The notes beneath the pieces are model-generated. The model did no database searches. It was not told where the DNA came from and worked only from the letters and a program-made list of their open reading frames with translations. A stretch of 64,000 nucleotides of DNA from Onthophagus taurus (lineage: Eukaryota > Arthropoda > Insecta > Coleoptera > Scarabaeidae). The DNA lies in contig NC_091971.1 in NCBI RefSeq assembly GCF_036711975.1, positions 7,571,501-7,635,500 on the forward strand, given 5' to 3'. Made by a program: the position numbers and the translations under genes. Below, in pieces: positions 28,101-39,004 of this stretch (its first letter is position 1; every line of letters begins with the position of its first letter).

Positions 28101-31100
28101 GAACGTCCACTTATTCAGGTATCATTTTATATTGTTCGATTGGGACTGTAAGTTACGTTTATGGGATTTTTATGGCTCGGGAAAGTGCTATTGATTAAGT
28201 CGATGTCGAGGGTTTAGGTTATCTTTTTTAAATCGTTCACTATTTATTTTATATCACGCAATGTGCTATAGGATATAATTTTACATAATTTGTAATTTGA
28301 TTACTGCGACTGACGCACTACAAATTCAATACGGATTTAGGTAGACGGACATAAATTTGAGCGGATTGTTTGCCGACATCAAAATAAATGAAATCTGTAG
28401 TTGCGAACCCCGCGTAGTACAATGAAGGGTCTAACAATGATTCGGATTGTCGGAATACCACCCCAAAAGTTAGAAGGGGTTAATGTCGGGGCGCATTCGC
28501 AGTTACCGGCTTCTGTGAAAAACGACCTTTAGTGGCCAGGCACAGATTTCATTACCGATACCGTTCTTTGTGTTGGCTATGATTAACTGACCATGATATG
28601 AAAGTTACAGCTCGTTTCATCATGCACATAGCAAGGGCTAATGTGCTTTGCGCTCGGTCAACGTTTAAACGAAAACAGCGCGTCCGGAAAGCGCTTGAAA
28701 AACGACAGAGGGACTCCGAAAACGTGAGCAACCCTACGTGCAACCGTTTTGCTTTGTTAACATTTATGAGCATCGTGCCCAATTAATCACGGTTTCAATG
28801 GGGGTTTTCAATTAATCGCTTCTACGACCTTTGTGTATTTTAAAAATTTTTTTTCTTCTCTCGATTCCCTCAAAACACAAAACTCTTCGAAACATGTATT
28901 TTCTTAAAATTACATTGTATCTAATTGCGTGTCGACAGCAAAGAAGTTTAACTTTGTTCGGCAGACGAGAAGCATCACATCATGAAACTTAAATTAATTT
29001 TGTTCGTGACATTCGGTGGATAATCATGGCGCAACCCTTTCGCTTACTTCCAACCCTCGTATTTATCTCACGCTGACACATAGGGGTCGTCTGGTTATGG
29101 GAACGGATGAAGGGTTAGAGACGACTAAACCCTCCTAACCCCTGCACTGTATCTTCCTTATAACTGAATCTTTTATACACTTATCATCGTGATGATCTTT
29201 CGCAGATCGGACAGATGTATTAAAGAATTTTAGCAAACAGTTAAGTGAAAGATTTAATAGATAGTTTATTTAAAATTCTACTTAAATTAGAATTATTAAT
29301 TTAATCCTAATTTATCAATTGAAATAAATAGAGCTGCTTTAGTTGAATTCGAGGTTAAATCCCACAACCCCTCTAAAGTCCAAAGAGCTTACACACGTTG
29401 TCCAATCAAACACTCGTTTGCAAACTAAAAGCCCGTAAAAAAATTGCAAAGCTGACAGAGAGGGATGAGTCGGAACACATGTGTACACTCAAAATATGTT
29501 CACGACTCGGAGCGGTTATTCGGCAATTAGTGGTGGTGCAGGGGTTAAATCCTCCTTGCCATCAAGGTTATTGCGTCGGTCACAGATTATAGAAGGGGAC
29601 GTTTTCCCTGAATGCCGTCTTTAATCCGTTTCCCTGCGAACCGAAAGCTGTGCAATTGATCTAATCTGGTCTTTTGAACGCAACCGACTTTTTGAGGACG
29701 TCATCGTCGTCGCGGCTTGAGTCGTTTTCACCCACCATGATCATCTATTCTTTGAGGGACAAACGGTGAAATTATGATGAATTTCGGTTGAATGGGGTTC
29801 TGTAATGAAGCATAAGGAAGTTGATTGACAACCAAGGGGTGGTCGGATAATGGGATTGGAGAATAAATCATCTTTTCTTTTCGTGAAGAAAAATTATCGT
29901 ATTTTTTTTAGATTTAATCTTAATTACAAGATTACATAACCTCTTTTCTAAAAGTACAGGATTCCGGTAGTAACTTAAAGTACATGGACCTGACTTTGCA
30001 ACGTTAGGGCGACTTTCATCTCTCTCTCTACGTACTAATCCGGTTAGGTTAGGTTGTCCTCAGCAAAATTTCCGCCAGGGCAAAGTTTGCACAGCAAACT
30101 ATTACCGAACGTCGTCGCTGAGTAAAGTTTGACGATGGTCCGGACAATTAACCAAATTAGCAAGTCTTATTGGCGTTATTGCAAAAACCGAACCCCCTTC
30201 ACTCAGGCTCTATTAGCTTCGGCAAACTGTCTATCTGACCTACTCAATATCCAAACTTCGTTCGCTAACTGACTTTCAAACAAAAAGTAGAAAATGGAAA
30301 TTTGTTTTTGTAACCGTATTCAACAGTTAAACCTAGTGGCCTAATACACCAATAAATTTGATATTCTAATGTAACAAAAGTAAAGCGAAAATAAATTTAG
30401 TAGTAAAAATTTTATTTTCTTAAATCACTTATAATCCATACTCACCACGACACAAATTATTGATTTATTTATGACGTTAGGGTTGACCCGGTTCCTCGTT
30501 TGATAATTGGTGTGCGATTCCGGATCCTAATCCTCTCTTCCCTGAGGGACTAAATCCTGCAAAGTCGACGCTCTCCGCCGCGACGTCTTCGCTCTAATTC
30601 CATCGGCGTCGAATCAACCGGGGATAAACGGTTACGACTTCATCAACTCGCTTATAAAGTAGGGCCTGTAAGACTGTACTAATAACTCTTGAGGCCCTAA
30701 CGACGCAAGTTTGTACGTGCCCTAAACGACGCTCCACGACTGTTACAATGTACAAAGTTTCCTGTTAATCCAAATGCTGGAAATACGACCCTATTTCAAG
30801 TGGCCACAATTTTATGAGTGTATACGCCTTTAAACATTCACATCAAAATTGATGTAAAGAGAATGTGTAGTGAAGTTAAGTGTAATTGAAAGTAAATATG
30901 AGAGTTTCATTATATCAAAATGTTCCTATAGGTATTGTGAACACGCTATAAAAGCCATTTCAGTAATTGGATTCTAAGCATTGTAAAACTTTTGATTGCT
31001 CGAACGACAAAAAGAATATCGCTACGCCACTTTTATAGGTGCTTACACACCCAGTAGTAATTTAAGAAATGAAATATCGACTACTTTGTTTTTCTTCTTT

Positions 31101-32490
31101 CTTTTTCAATAAGCGAAACGGTGCAATTATGCAGTTCAAGTGTTATTTATTACATTCAATTTTACATTCGACGTTTGTGATGGGGACAGCAAGTACAATG
31201 GAAAACCCGAGGTAGCTTTAGGGTCGCGCAAGTACAATCTGTTCCAATTCGCGTAATAACTGTCAAGCGAACCGGTACCTGCAACCCCGCAGACACTAAC
31301 AATGTCCAAAATCCGGAGAGAAAAACAGAAAAAAGAAATAGGAATTTTTTTTGAGCGGGATTATCCCGGATTAGCCTTTGCTACATCGTTACTCAATATC
31401 GGACTTACTACGATTCTCTTATTTTACCTTAATTTTCTTTTATAGAAATTCGTCTTTGATGTTTATACGAGAGTTATCTCGTGTAACTTTCTAATTAGTA
31501 AACTTCATACGTAAATGATTAATATCTAATCCGAGATTTAAGAATGAGCACGGAGAGCGGAGTTTGCGATTGCGGTTGATCAAACGCGACAGGTTGTGCG
31601 ATCACCGAGGCCGATACTCCGTCAATTAATTCTCTGTAATTGCAGCGCCATCTCCGTCTCTTTTGCCGAGGAAGCCCGTGTTTATCTGGAATTAGCTGGT
31701 CAGGTTCGAAGTCGATACATCAATCGATATCTTCCTTTATGTCGCGCTAGTCAATTACAGAAAGCGGCCCCAGACGGGTTAATACGGACCAATTGCCGCG
31801 TGATCAAACGAATATCAATCAGAACTGGGACCAGTGTAACGCTGCAAATAGATATTGCGGTGTAGCTATCGGCAAATTTCGCTATAGAGTCTTGATCATG
31901 CTTCTAATGATTTAATTCCAACCGTCATTGTTGGTGTAAATTAAGTCATTTTTGTAACAGTTGCTAGGAACTTTGATTTTCCGTTTTCAAGCAAAATGTT
32001 TGATCTACCCTTAAGCTTTTTTAAGGCATTTATTTTATCCTCCCTCTCTTAGTATCTTTTACCCCTCACGGAAAAGAGCAAAAAGAGTCGGGAAAAATAA
32101 CGCACCGTAAATGATTAGTGTGCAGGGTCCACAGCACTTTGCGGGCGTTATTTTTTTGTCAAAGCTTCCTTTATGGGATCAAAGCTCGATACGCTTTTAT
32201 TTGCTACCGCATGAGCGGTAAATAAATTAATATGCGTGCGTCGGTTTCAATGGAGCCATTGTTTAACTGCACCCATTGTGCTGCTACTTTCGTATGGTGT
32301 ACACGTCCCCGTTTTCGAATTATAATTGGCTGGATTTGTGTAATCCCCTTAGTGTTGTAAGACCGACGTGCGTTGGGATGCGCGAAGGTTGTTTTCTATG
32401 CACGGCCTTCGTAATGAGCTTTCAGCCAAATTGAATGGGTTCCATGGTAAAAATTAATTAATCGTTCTCGGTCGGTCAAAAAATATACAA
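25165..32490. other. Gene-poor region, nothing recognised
   Basis: No frame matches a known protein. GC-richer patches occur at about 28590-28790, 30480-30740 and 31560-31860. The last includes an 89-aa frame at 31596-31865 with no recognisable motif. These could be regulatory DNA or diverged exons; the sequence alone does not decide. Confidence 0.45.
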
Positions 32491-32493
32491 CTC

Positions 32494-32960
32494 TGATTAT
32501 TTATTTTTTATCTGGTGGGCGCTGGTTAACAACAAAATCTTGGTTTTACGTTTCCATAAACTTTATTATTAATTACACTTAAACTATACATATAAATAGC
32601 GATTAGTTGTGGCGAGAGTTATATAGGGAGCCTTGCTCCGCGTAAATTGAAGGGGTACTGTTTCGGTGTGTGTTAAATCGAAGACTGAATAACTGATACG
32701 AGTTGAGCTCGCAGGCTCCTTCTTTATTTTAGGTCATAACTAAAAACCCTTACCTAAACACCGAAATACCCCAACGCATTCCCACACTTAACTCCACCCA
32801 ATAAATAATGCGATAAAAGACTCTAATATTGCGACTCGAGACACTTCAAATCTAGACTAAACAAATGAGGCGATACAAATAAATCCAATATAAATGAACT
32901 AATATAATATAAACCTATCAAATCTAATATAAATTAACCAATATAATATAAAATCTAACA
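32494..32960 (-). repeat. 3' LTR of BEL/Pao element
   Basis: 467 bp, matching 38533-38999. In element orientation it starts TGTTAGATTTTATATTATAT and ends TAATCA. It is preceded by AACTC, half of the target duplication. Confidence 0.95.
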
Positions 32961-32973
32961 TGCTCCCCGCCTT
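32961..32973 (-). other. Polypurine tract of BEL/Pao element
   Basis: On the minus strand, AAGGCGGGGAGCA lies directly before the 3' LTR. A purine-rich stretch here is where plus-strand DNA synthesis starts in LTR retrotransposons. Position and composition fit. Confidence 0.65.
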
Positions 32974-33147
32974 GAAAGAACCACCTTTCAACAAATAATA
33001 ACACAAATTCACAATAAGGACTCAACATCAAAATGTATGAAAAAAACAAATGGAAAAATTAAATTTACACGACTGATCGTGAGTGATCAATCGCGCACAC
33101 ACAATTCACGCAATCATAAGCAATCACATTAATGAAACACAAGACTG

Positions 33148-36100
33148 CTATTCCATTGGTAGTGGACACAGTCTGACCGTGGCCCTTTTGACGATCCCAT
33201 TTTGTGTGCGTAGCGTGGCCACTCGTGCGACTCCATCCTTACCGCAGTGCAATTCTATAATTCGGCCAGTAAGCCACTTTAAGACAGGCAAATTATCTTC
33301 CTTTATTAACGCCAATTGGCCCACCTTTAGGTTAGCGTCACCCGTTGACCACTTGTGGCGACTCTGCAGTTCAGACAAATATTCTTTGGACCACCTAGTC
33401 CAAAAATGTTGTTGAATTTGCTGTACACGTTGGAATTGGGATAAGCGGTTTTCACTGATGTGACTCAAGCTCGGATCTGGTGGCGACGTAAGTTTTCTAC
33501 CAATTAGGAAGTGTGCCGGGGTTAAAGGAGTCGTATCGTTGGGATCGGTGGATAATTGGGTTAATGGCCGGGAATTTAGGATGGCCTCAATCTGAACAAG
33601 CAAGGTATAAAAATTTTCGTACGTAAACGAGGCATTGCCGGCAACTCGCCGCAAATGAAATTTGACCGACTTAACACCGGCTTCCCATAATCCGCCAAAG
33701 TGTGGCGAGTTAGGTGGAATAAACGACCAACCAATCGAAGCGTTTTCAATCAGAGTTTTGAGTTCGCTAGAGTTATCAGTCAAAAACTGACTTAGCTCCT
33801 GTAATTCGCGGTTACCACCAACGAAATTAGTTCCGTTATCGGAGAACATTCGATTCGGTTTCCCGCGCCTAGCTGAAAACCGCCGAAGAGCGGCAATAAA
33901 ACACTCTGTAGTAAGTTCGGTTACCAATTCTAGGTGTATAGCGCGTGTGGTAAAGCAAACAAATAGACAAACATACGCCTTGGATAATTTTGCTCCTCGC
34001 CCTTTTTTGTCCTTTAGCAGGAACGGTCCCGCGTAATCTACGCCTGTAGTATAAAAGGGCGGCGCCGGTGTTACTCGCTCACGTGGCAAGTTCCCCATTA
34101 CCGGTTGCTTGGCGCGCGGATTTGCCCTGTAGCAACGTATACAGTTATGGACTATCGACTTGGCTAAATTACGCCCCCCAATTGGCCAAAACCGATCGCG
34201 AATGCAAGCCAACAAATGCTGCGGACCAACATGTAATAGCTGTCTATGTTCCATCTCAAATAGCAATCTTGCGAACGCATGTTTACAAGAAATCACCATG
34301 GGAAATTTCTTATCGAATTCGTAATCCGAATTTCCCAATCTACCGCCAACACGCATAATCTCATTTTTATCTAGAAATACGTTTAATTTCGCTAATTTAC
34401 TATTTTTTTGAATATCTTTATTACTCTTTAACGCCCTTATCTCCTCAGCGAAGGAGTCTCTTTGACTGATCTTAACAATAAATTTAAGCGATTGTTCCAA
34501 TTCGGTTTTATCCAGCGGTCCCGTGTTACGTATTGCTTTCCTATAACAATTATGACCAAATCGAAATACATACGCGATCACACGCTGCAAACGGATTAAC
34601 GATGAAAATCGAGAAAAGGATAAAAGATGATCATCCGTCGTCGTAACCGCTGAGAACAGTTTTCTCATTTCTGGTAGCGATTCGTTACGAAAATTTCTAA
34701 CAGGCCACGCGTTGTCTGTTTCTCTTAGCCATTGGGGCCCAGTCCAATACAATTCTAAACCGGACAATTCTGAGACGTTCACCCCTCTCGAGACCGGATC
34801 AGCGGGATTATCACGCGTGGGTACATACCTCCAATCACCAATTCGCGATTTCTCCAATATTCGCGAAATTCGGTTACCCACGAACATTTGTAATTTGGAT
34901 AAATCGGTCGACAACCACCCCAGGACCACACTGGAGTCGGTCCAATAAACTGTTCGCGTAATATCAATACCCAATGCCGTCTTTACCTTAGCTACCAATT
35001 CGGTAAGTAGCAATGCACCCATTAATTCCAAACGCGGAACCGTAACCCGTTTTAGCGGCGCCACTCTGGATTTGGCACAAGTCAATCTTATCAAAACCTC
35101 TCCGTCGTTTCCGATAGTCCGAAGGTACACGCACGCTCCATAAGCCTTTGTTGACGAATCTGAGAAACCGTGCATTTCGAATGTGGAGGGATTTTTCAGC
35201 GATATATGGCGCGGACAATTGATTAAATGTAAATCCTTCAAACTGTTGCTAAACCGAAGCCAACTTGTGTAAATGTGATTGGGAAGTGCTTCGTCCCACC
35301 CCAACCCGGACTCCCAAATTTCCTGTAAGATTATTTTCGCCGTAATAATCACAGGGCTTAATAAACCGAGCGGGTCGAATATTTGGGCTATTTTCGAAAG
35401 AACCGTGCGCTTAGTAATATGACTGGTTGAATTTTCCTTCATTTTATAACGAAAACAATCTTTAGTGGGGTCCCATAATAAACCTAACGTCCGAGTGTTT
35501 TCATTTTTTCCCAAATCAAGCACTTCTGAAAGCTCTGTAGACTGAGTACCCTGAACATCGCGTAATATCTCTGGATCGTTCGAAATCCACTTGTGTAAGT
35601 TAAATCCTCCGCCGTTCAACACAATTTTTACATTTTTCGCTAAACGAGTAACTTCGGTCAACGAATTTGCTCCCGTCAACAAATCATCTACGTAAAAATG
35701 TGAATTAATAACATCCGCGATGACCGGGTCCGCGCATTCTGAACTTAATTGTTTTAAACACCGAGTCGCTAGATAACTAGCCGAAGACGTTCCATATGTT
35801 ATCGTTAATAACTCGTACGTATCGACGGGTGAATCTTCCGAATCGCGCCATAATATGCGCTGAAATTTCGTCTGCTCAGGATTGATTAGACAGGCACGGT
35901 ACATTTTTTGAATATCCGCTGTAACCACGTACGCGTACTTCCGAAAACGTATTAAGGCGCTAAACAGGTCAGGCTGTAATATGGGTCCCACCACCTGACA
36001 ATCATTAAGTGAATATCCCGTTGATGTGGGACATGATGCATCGAAGACGACCCTTAACTTTGTAGTGGCACTATTTTCATTTAATACTCCGTGGTGTGGT

Positions 36101-38241
36101 ATATAATAACCCTCGCGCGTGTCGACAACCTTTTTCATATGACCTAACTCCAAATACTCTCGCATAAATGCATGGTATCGCTCACCGAATTCGCGATTTC
36201 GTTTGCATTTTCGCTCGATACCCATTAAACGATTTTCAGCGGTTTTATACGATTCGCCTAACCGATCTAAACTTTCCTTTAGCGGTATCGAAACAATGAA
36301 TCGTCCGTCTTCTGCACGTTTAGTAGTTTTGTTAAAATGATTTTCGCAAAATGTTTCATTTTTGGATGAGTGAACTAACCCTTCAATCTCCTCGATTTCC
36401 CAAAATCGCGCCAACTGCTTGTTTATTACGGAATTGTCATCCTTACAAATTAAATTGCACCGCACCGAATGTGCCGCGCTCGCTTGTATCGGCCCCGAAA
36501 CGATCCACCCCAAACGGGTGTTTTGCATGATAGGCCCTTTTGCAAGTTTGATTTGCCCGACGCATAACAAATTCCAAAAATAATCAGCCCCGATCAGCAT
36601 ATCTATCTTATCGGATTTATTGAACAAGGGATCCGCCAAGCGAATGTGTGTAGGTATTCCTAAAGTGTTTGCGTCTATTTCAAAATTGGGTAAATCATTC
36701 GCGATTGTTGCTATAACCAAACAATTAACCTTAAGTGAAAAATCCGTGCAGTGTGAATGTATTCGCAATGAACAGGAACTCGTTATTGTTGACTGTGTTT
36801 GATTTATTGTTGCTACATTAACGTTTGTTGCTGTTCTAGACAATCTTAACCGCTTGAAAGCGTCTACCGAAAGAAAACTACTTTGACTGCCCGGATCCAA
36901 GAGTGCGCGTAATGAATGTTTTTTGTTATGTCTGTCGAATGCGTGAACAGTTACGGTGGAGAGTAAGATGTTTGAATGATTTGCATGCTGTGCGAAATTT
37001 AGACTGTGTGCTTGGGTGGATGTCGTTGGTTGTGGTGGTGAATCTGAGCGATCGTGCGTCAAATGAAGTAAGGTATGATGACGAGAATTGCACCGTTTAC
37101 AAGAGCTCGAACGGCATTGTTTAACAAAATGTCCCGACCGAAGACAATTCATACACACCTTTAATTGTTTGACCCGGTCTATACGGCCCTGAACCGTAAG
37201 TTTAGTGAAATTTGAACATTCCTGTATGTAATGTTCCCCATTGCAGTTTACACAACGCTTAACACCCGAATTAGCAACCAAAAACGTTTTTGATTTCGGT
37301 TTTGGTTTATCGATTATCCGCTTACCCGAACCGTTTTCCAAAGTTTCCAATAAATCAGCACGTTCTTTCAAAAACCCTAACAAATTTTCTAAATTCGCTT
37401 TCTTTAAACCGGACTTTTTCCTTTCCCACTCCCGATTGGAATCAGCGTCCAATTTCGACACGGCTAAATAAATAAGTAGTGTGTCCCAATTATCCGTAGG
37501 TTCATTCAATGCAGCTAACGCGCGCAGATGTTTACGAAAGTCGTCAATAAAACTTCGAATCGGCTGTGGATTATCACCCGAAACCCCTTCAATTTCGAAC
37601 AATGCCTTAACGTGATTATGAATTAATATCCGCGGGTTATCATAACGCTCGCGAATCAACCCCCAAGCGACTTCATAGTTAGAATTTGTCAATTCTAAGC
37701 TTTCGATAACCTGACGAGCATTACCGGTCAGTGCCGACAGTAAGTAATGAAATTTTTGAATGTCGTTGATCATTGGGTTGTTATGAATTAATGATTCGAA
37801 AATGTCTCTAAACCCTAGCCATGCGTCGTAACCACCGTCAAACTTTGGTAAATCTATAACCGGTAGCTTTACATGTTGATCCGGGGAAGGTCCTACAATG
37901 AACGACGAATCGGCGCATATATTTCTATTTGTCAAAATTCGCTTAGCTTTAGCCGTATTTGCGTAAAAACTCGCCTCGAATGTCTCCCTCTCCGCGTTTT
38001 GTGACTCGCCATCAACGCTTAACAAATCTATTTCACCCTGAATTTCCTCGAACTCATCGATAAGATTAATTGCCCGATTGTATCTTTGTTCTAACTCTAA
38101 CGAAAGTTCCTGATTAATACCGCTTTCTCTGATATTTGATTCAAATTTTATTACAAATTTCGCAAAATTCGTGAGTTTGCCCTTGACAATACCTCGTTTT
38201 TTAGTTAAATTTTCTGACTGACTCATGATCGCGATTGACAA
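33148..38241 (-). CDS. BEL/Pao Gag-Pol polyprotein, 1697 aa, intact
   Basis: Domains in order with approximate residues: gag-like DUF1759 (about 125-290, LPKFDGGYDAWLGF); three zinc knuckles (about 320-385, including CVNCNGEHYIQEC and CMNCLRSGHFVKQC); aspartic protease of the DUF1758 type with ALLDPGSQSSFLS (about 445); reverse transcriptase (VVFDASCP and the catalytic YVDDLL at about 850); RNase H (GFSDSSTKAYGACVY, then LELMGALLLTELV and YWTDSSVVLGWL); integrase zinc-binding region (HxxxxHxG, CxxC) and core (TTGVDYAGPF, then FSDNGTNFVGG at about 1467, then FGGLWEAGVKSVK); and the C-terminal DUF5641. No stop or frameshift. Two in-frame ATGs (residues 1 and 6) are possible starts. Every catalytic block I would look for is present. 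Confidence 0.97.
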   Translation of the reverse strand: MSIAIMSQSENLTKKRGIVKGKLTNFAKFVIKFESNIRESGINQELSLELEQRYNRAINLIDEFEEIQGEIDLLSVDGESQNAERETFEASFYANTAKAKRILTNRNICADSSFIVGPSPDQHVKLPVIDLPKFDGGYDAWLGFRDIFESLIHNNPMINDIQKFHYLLSALTGNARQVIESLELTNSNYEVAWGLIRERYDNPRILIHNHVKALFEIEGVSGDNPQPIRSFIDDFRKHLRALAALNEPTDNWDTLLIYLAVSKLDADSNREWERKKSGLKKANLENLLGFLKERADLLETLENGSGKRIIDKPKPKSKTFLVANSGVKRCVNCNGEHYIQECSNFTKLTVQGRIDRVKQLKVCMNCLRSGHFVKQCRSSSCKRCNSRHHTLLHLTHDRSDSPPQPTTSTQAHSLNFAQHANHSNILLSTVTVHAFDRHNKKHSLRALLDPGSQSSFLSVDAFKRLRLSRTATNVNVATINQTQSTITSSCSLRIHSHCTDFSLKVNCLVIATIANDLPNFEIDANTLGIPTHIRLADPLFNKSDKIDMLIGADYFWNLLCVGQIKLAKGPIMQNTRLGWIVSGPIQASAAHSVRCNLICKDDNSVINKQLARFWEIEEIEGLVHSSKNETFCENHFNKTTKRAEDGRFIVSIPLKESLDRLGESYKTAENRLMGIERKCKRNREFGERYHAFMREYLELGHMKKVVDTREGYYIPHHGVLNENSATTKLRVVFDASCPTSTGYSLNDCQVVGPILQPDLFSALIRFRKYAYVVTADIQKMYRACLINPEQTKFQRILWRDSEDSPVDTYELLTITYGTSSASYLATRCLKQLSSECADPVIADVINSHFYVDDLLTGANSLTEVTRLAKNVKIVLNGGGFNLHKWISNDPEILRDVQGTQSTELSEVLDLGKNENTRTLGLLWDPTKDCFRYKMKENSTSHITKRTVLSKIAQIFDPLGLLSPVIITAKIILQEIWESGLGWDEALPNHIYTSWLRFSNSLKDLHLINCPRHISLKNPSTFEMHGFSDSSTKAYGACVYLRTIGNDGEVLIRLTCAKSRVAPLKRVTVPRLELMGALLLTELVAKVKTALGIDITRTVYWTDSSVVLGWLSTDLSKLQMFVGNRISRILEKSRIGDWRYVPTRDNPADPVSRGVNVSELSGLELYWTGPQWLRETDNAWPVRNFRNESLPEMRKLFSAVTTTDDHLLSFSRFSSLIRLQRVIAYVFRFGHNCYRKAIRNTGPLDKTELEQSLKFIVKISQRDSFAEEIRALKSNKDIQKNSKLAKLNVFLDKNEIMRVGGRLGNSDYEFDKKFPMVISCKHAFARLLFEMEHRQLLHVGPQHLLACIRDRFWPIGGRNLAKSIVHNCIRCYRANPRAKQPVMGNLPRERVTPAPPFYTTGVDYAGPFLLKDKKGRGAKLSKAYVCLFVCFTTRAIHLELVTELTTECFIAALRRFSARRGKPNRMFSDNGTNFVGGNRELQELSQFLTDNSSELKTLIENASIGWSFIPPNSPHFGGLWEAGVKSVKFHLRRVAGNASFTYENFYTLLVQIEAILNSRPLTQLSTDPNDTTPLTPAHFLIGRKLTSPPDPSLSHISENRLSQFQRVQQIQQHFWTRWSKEYLSELQSRHKWSTGDANLKVGQLALIKEDNLPVLKWLTGRIIELHCGKDGVARVATLRTQNGIVKRATVRLCPLPME

Positions 38242-38509
38242 GTTTCAGATTGAGAACGATAAAGGAGAAAGCAAAGGGACTTACGGTACTTGTTTCAATG
38301 GCGTTGGTCGCTTCCAGTACGTGATGGACGAATTTCTTCTATCTCGAATTTGTTGAGAGTTGCATGAAGTAGAAATTCGGTCTTCGAACACTCCTGGCGA
38401 ATGTTCTCCAAAAAGCTGCGTAACTGGCGGGCCAACGTTGTCGAATTTAATTTAATTTTACACGCCGCATCAAGGAACCGAAGACACTTAAATCTTCTTA
38501 TATTTTCCC

Positions 38510-38529
38510 TATCCGGCTCGAAGGACCAT
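38510..38529 (-). other. Primer-binding site of BEL/Pao element
   Basis: On the minus strand, four bases (TAAA) after the 5' LTR comes TGGTCCTTCGAGCCGGA. It begins TGG, the complement of a tRNA CCA end, and includes a TTCGAGCC stretch that resembles a T-arm complement. I cannot name the tRNA from memory. Confidence 0.6.
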
Positions 38530-38532
38530 TTA

Positions 38533-38999
38533 TGATTATTTATTTTTTATCTGGTGGGCGCTGGTTAACAACAAAATCTTGGTTTTACGTTTCCATAAAC
38601 TTTATTATTAATTACACTTAAACTATACATATAAATAGCGATTAGTTGTGGCGAGAGTTATATAGGGAGCCTTGCTCCGCGTAAATTGAAGGGGTACTGT
38701 TTCGGTGTGTGTTAAATCGAAGACTGAATAACTGATACGAGTTGAGCTCGCAGGCTCCTTCTTTATTTTAGGTCATAACTAAAAACCCTTACCTAAACAC
38801 CGAAATACCCCAACGCATTCCCACACTTAACTCCACCCAATAAATAATGCGATAAAAGACTCTAATATTGCGACTCGAGACACTTCAAATCTAGACTAAA
38901 CAAATGAGGCGATACAAATAAATCCAATATAAATGAACTAATATAATATAAACCTATCAAATCTAATATAAATTAACCAATATAATATAAAATCTAACA
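38533..38999 (-). repeat. 5' LTR of BEL/Pao element
   Basis: 467 bp, apparently identical to 32494-32960. In element orientation this is the promoter-bearing LTR. It is followed on the plus strand by AACTC, the other half of the target duplication. Confidence 0.95.
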
Positions 39000-39004
39000 A
39001 ACTC

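Larger units (their letters stand above)
32494..38999 (-). mobile_element. Full-length BEL/Pao LTR retrotransposon
   Basis: The element is 6,506 bp, transcribed on the minus strand, bounded by 467-bp LTRs (32494-32960 and 38533-38999) that begin TG and end CA. On reading them side by side I found no difference. AACTC at 32489-32493 and again at 39000-39004 is a 5-bp target-site duplication. One long uninterrupted frame encodes gag, protease, reverse transcriptase, RNase H and integrase. The intact frame, apparently identical LTRs and clean target duplication all indicate a very recent insertion that may still be mobile. No envelope-like frame fits between the polyprotein and the 3' LTR. Confidence 0.97.

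Noticed and set aside
34068..34358. Plus-strand open frames within 33-38 kb
   Set aside because: They are shadows of the 1697-aa BEL/Pao polyprotein on the minus strand.
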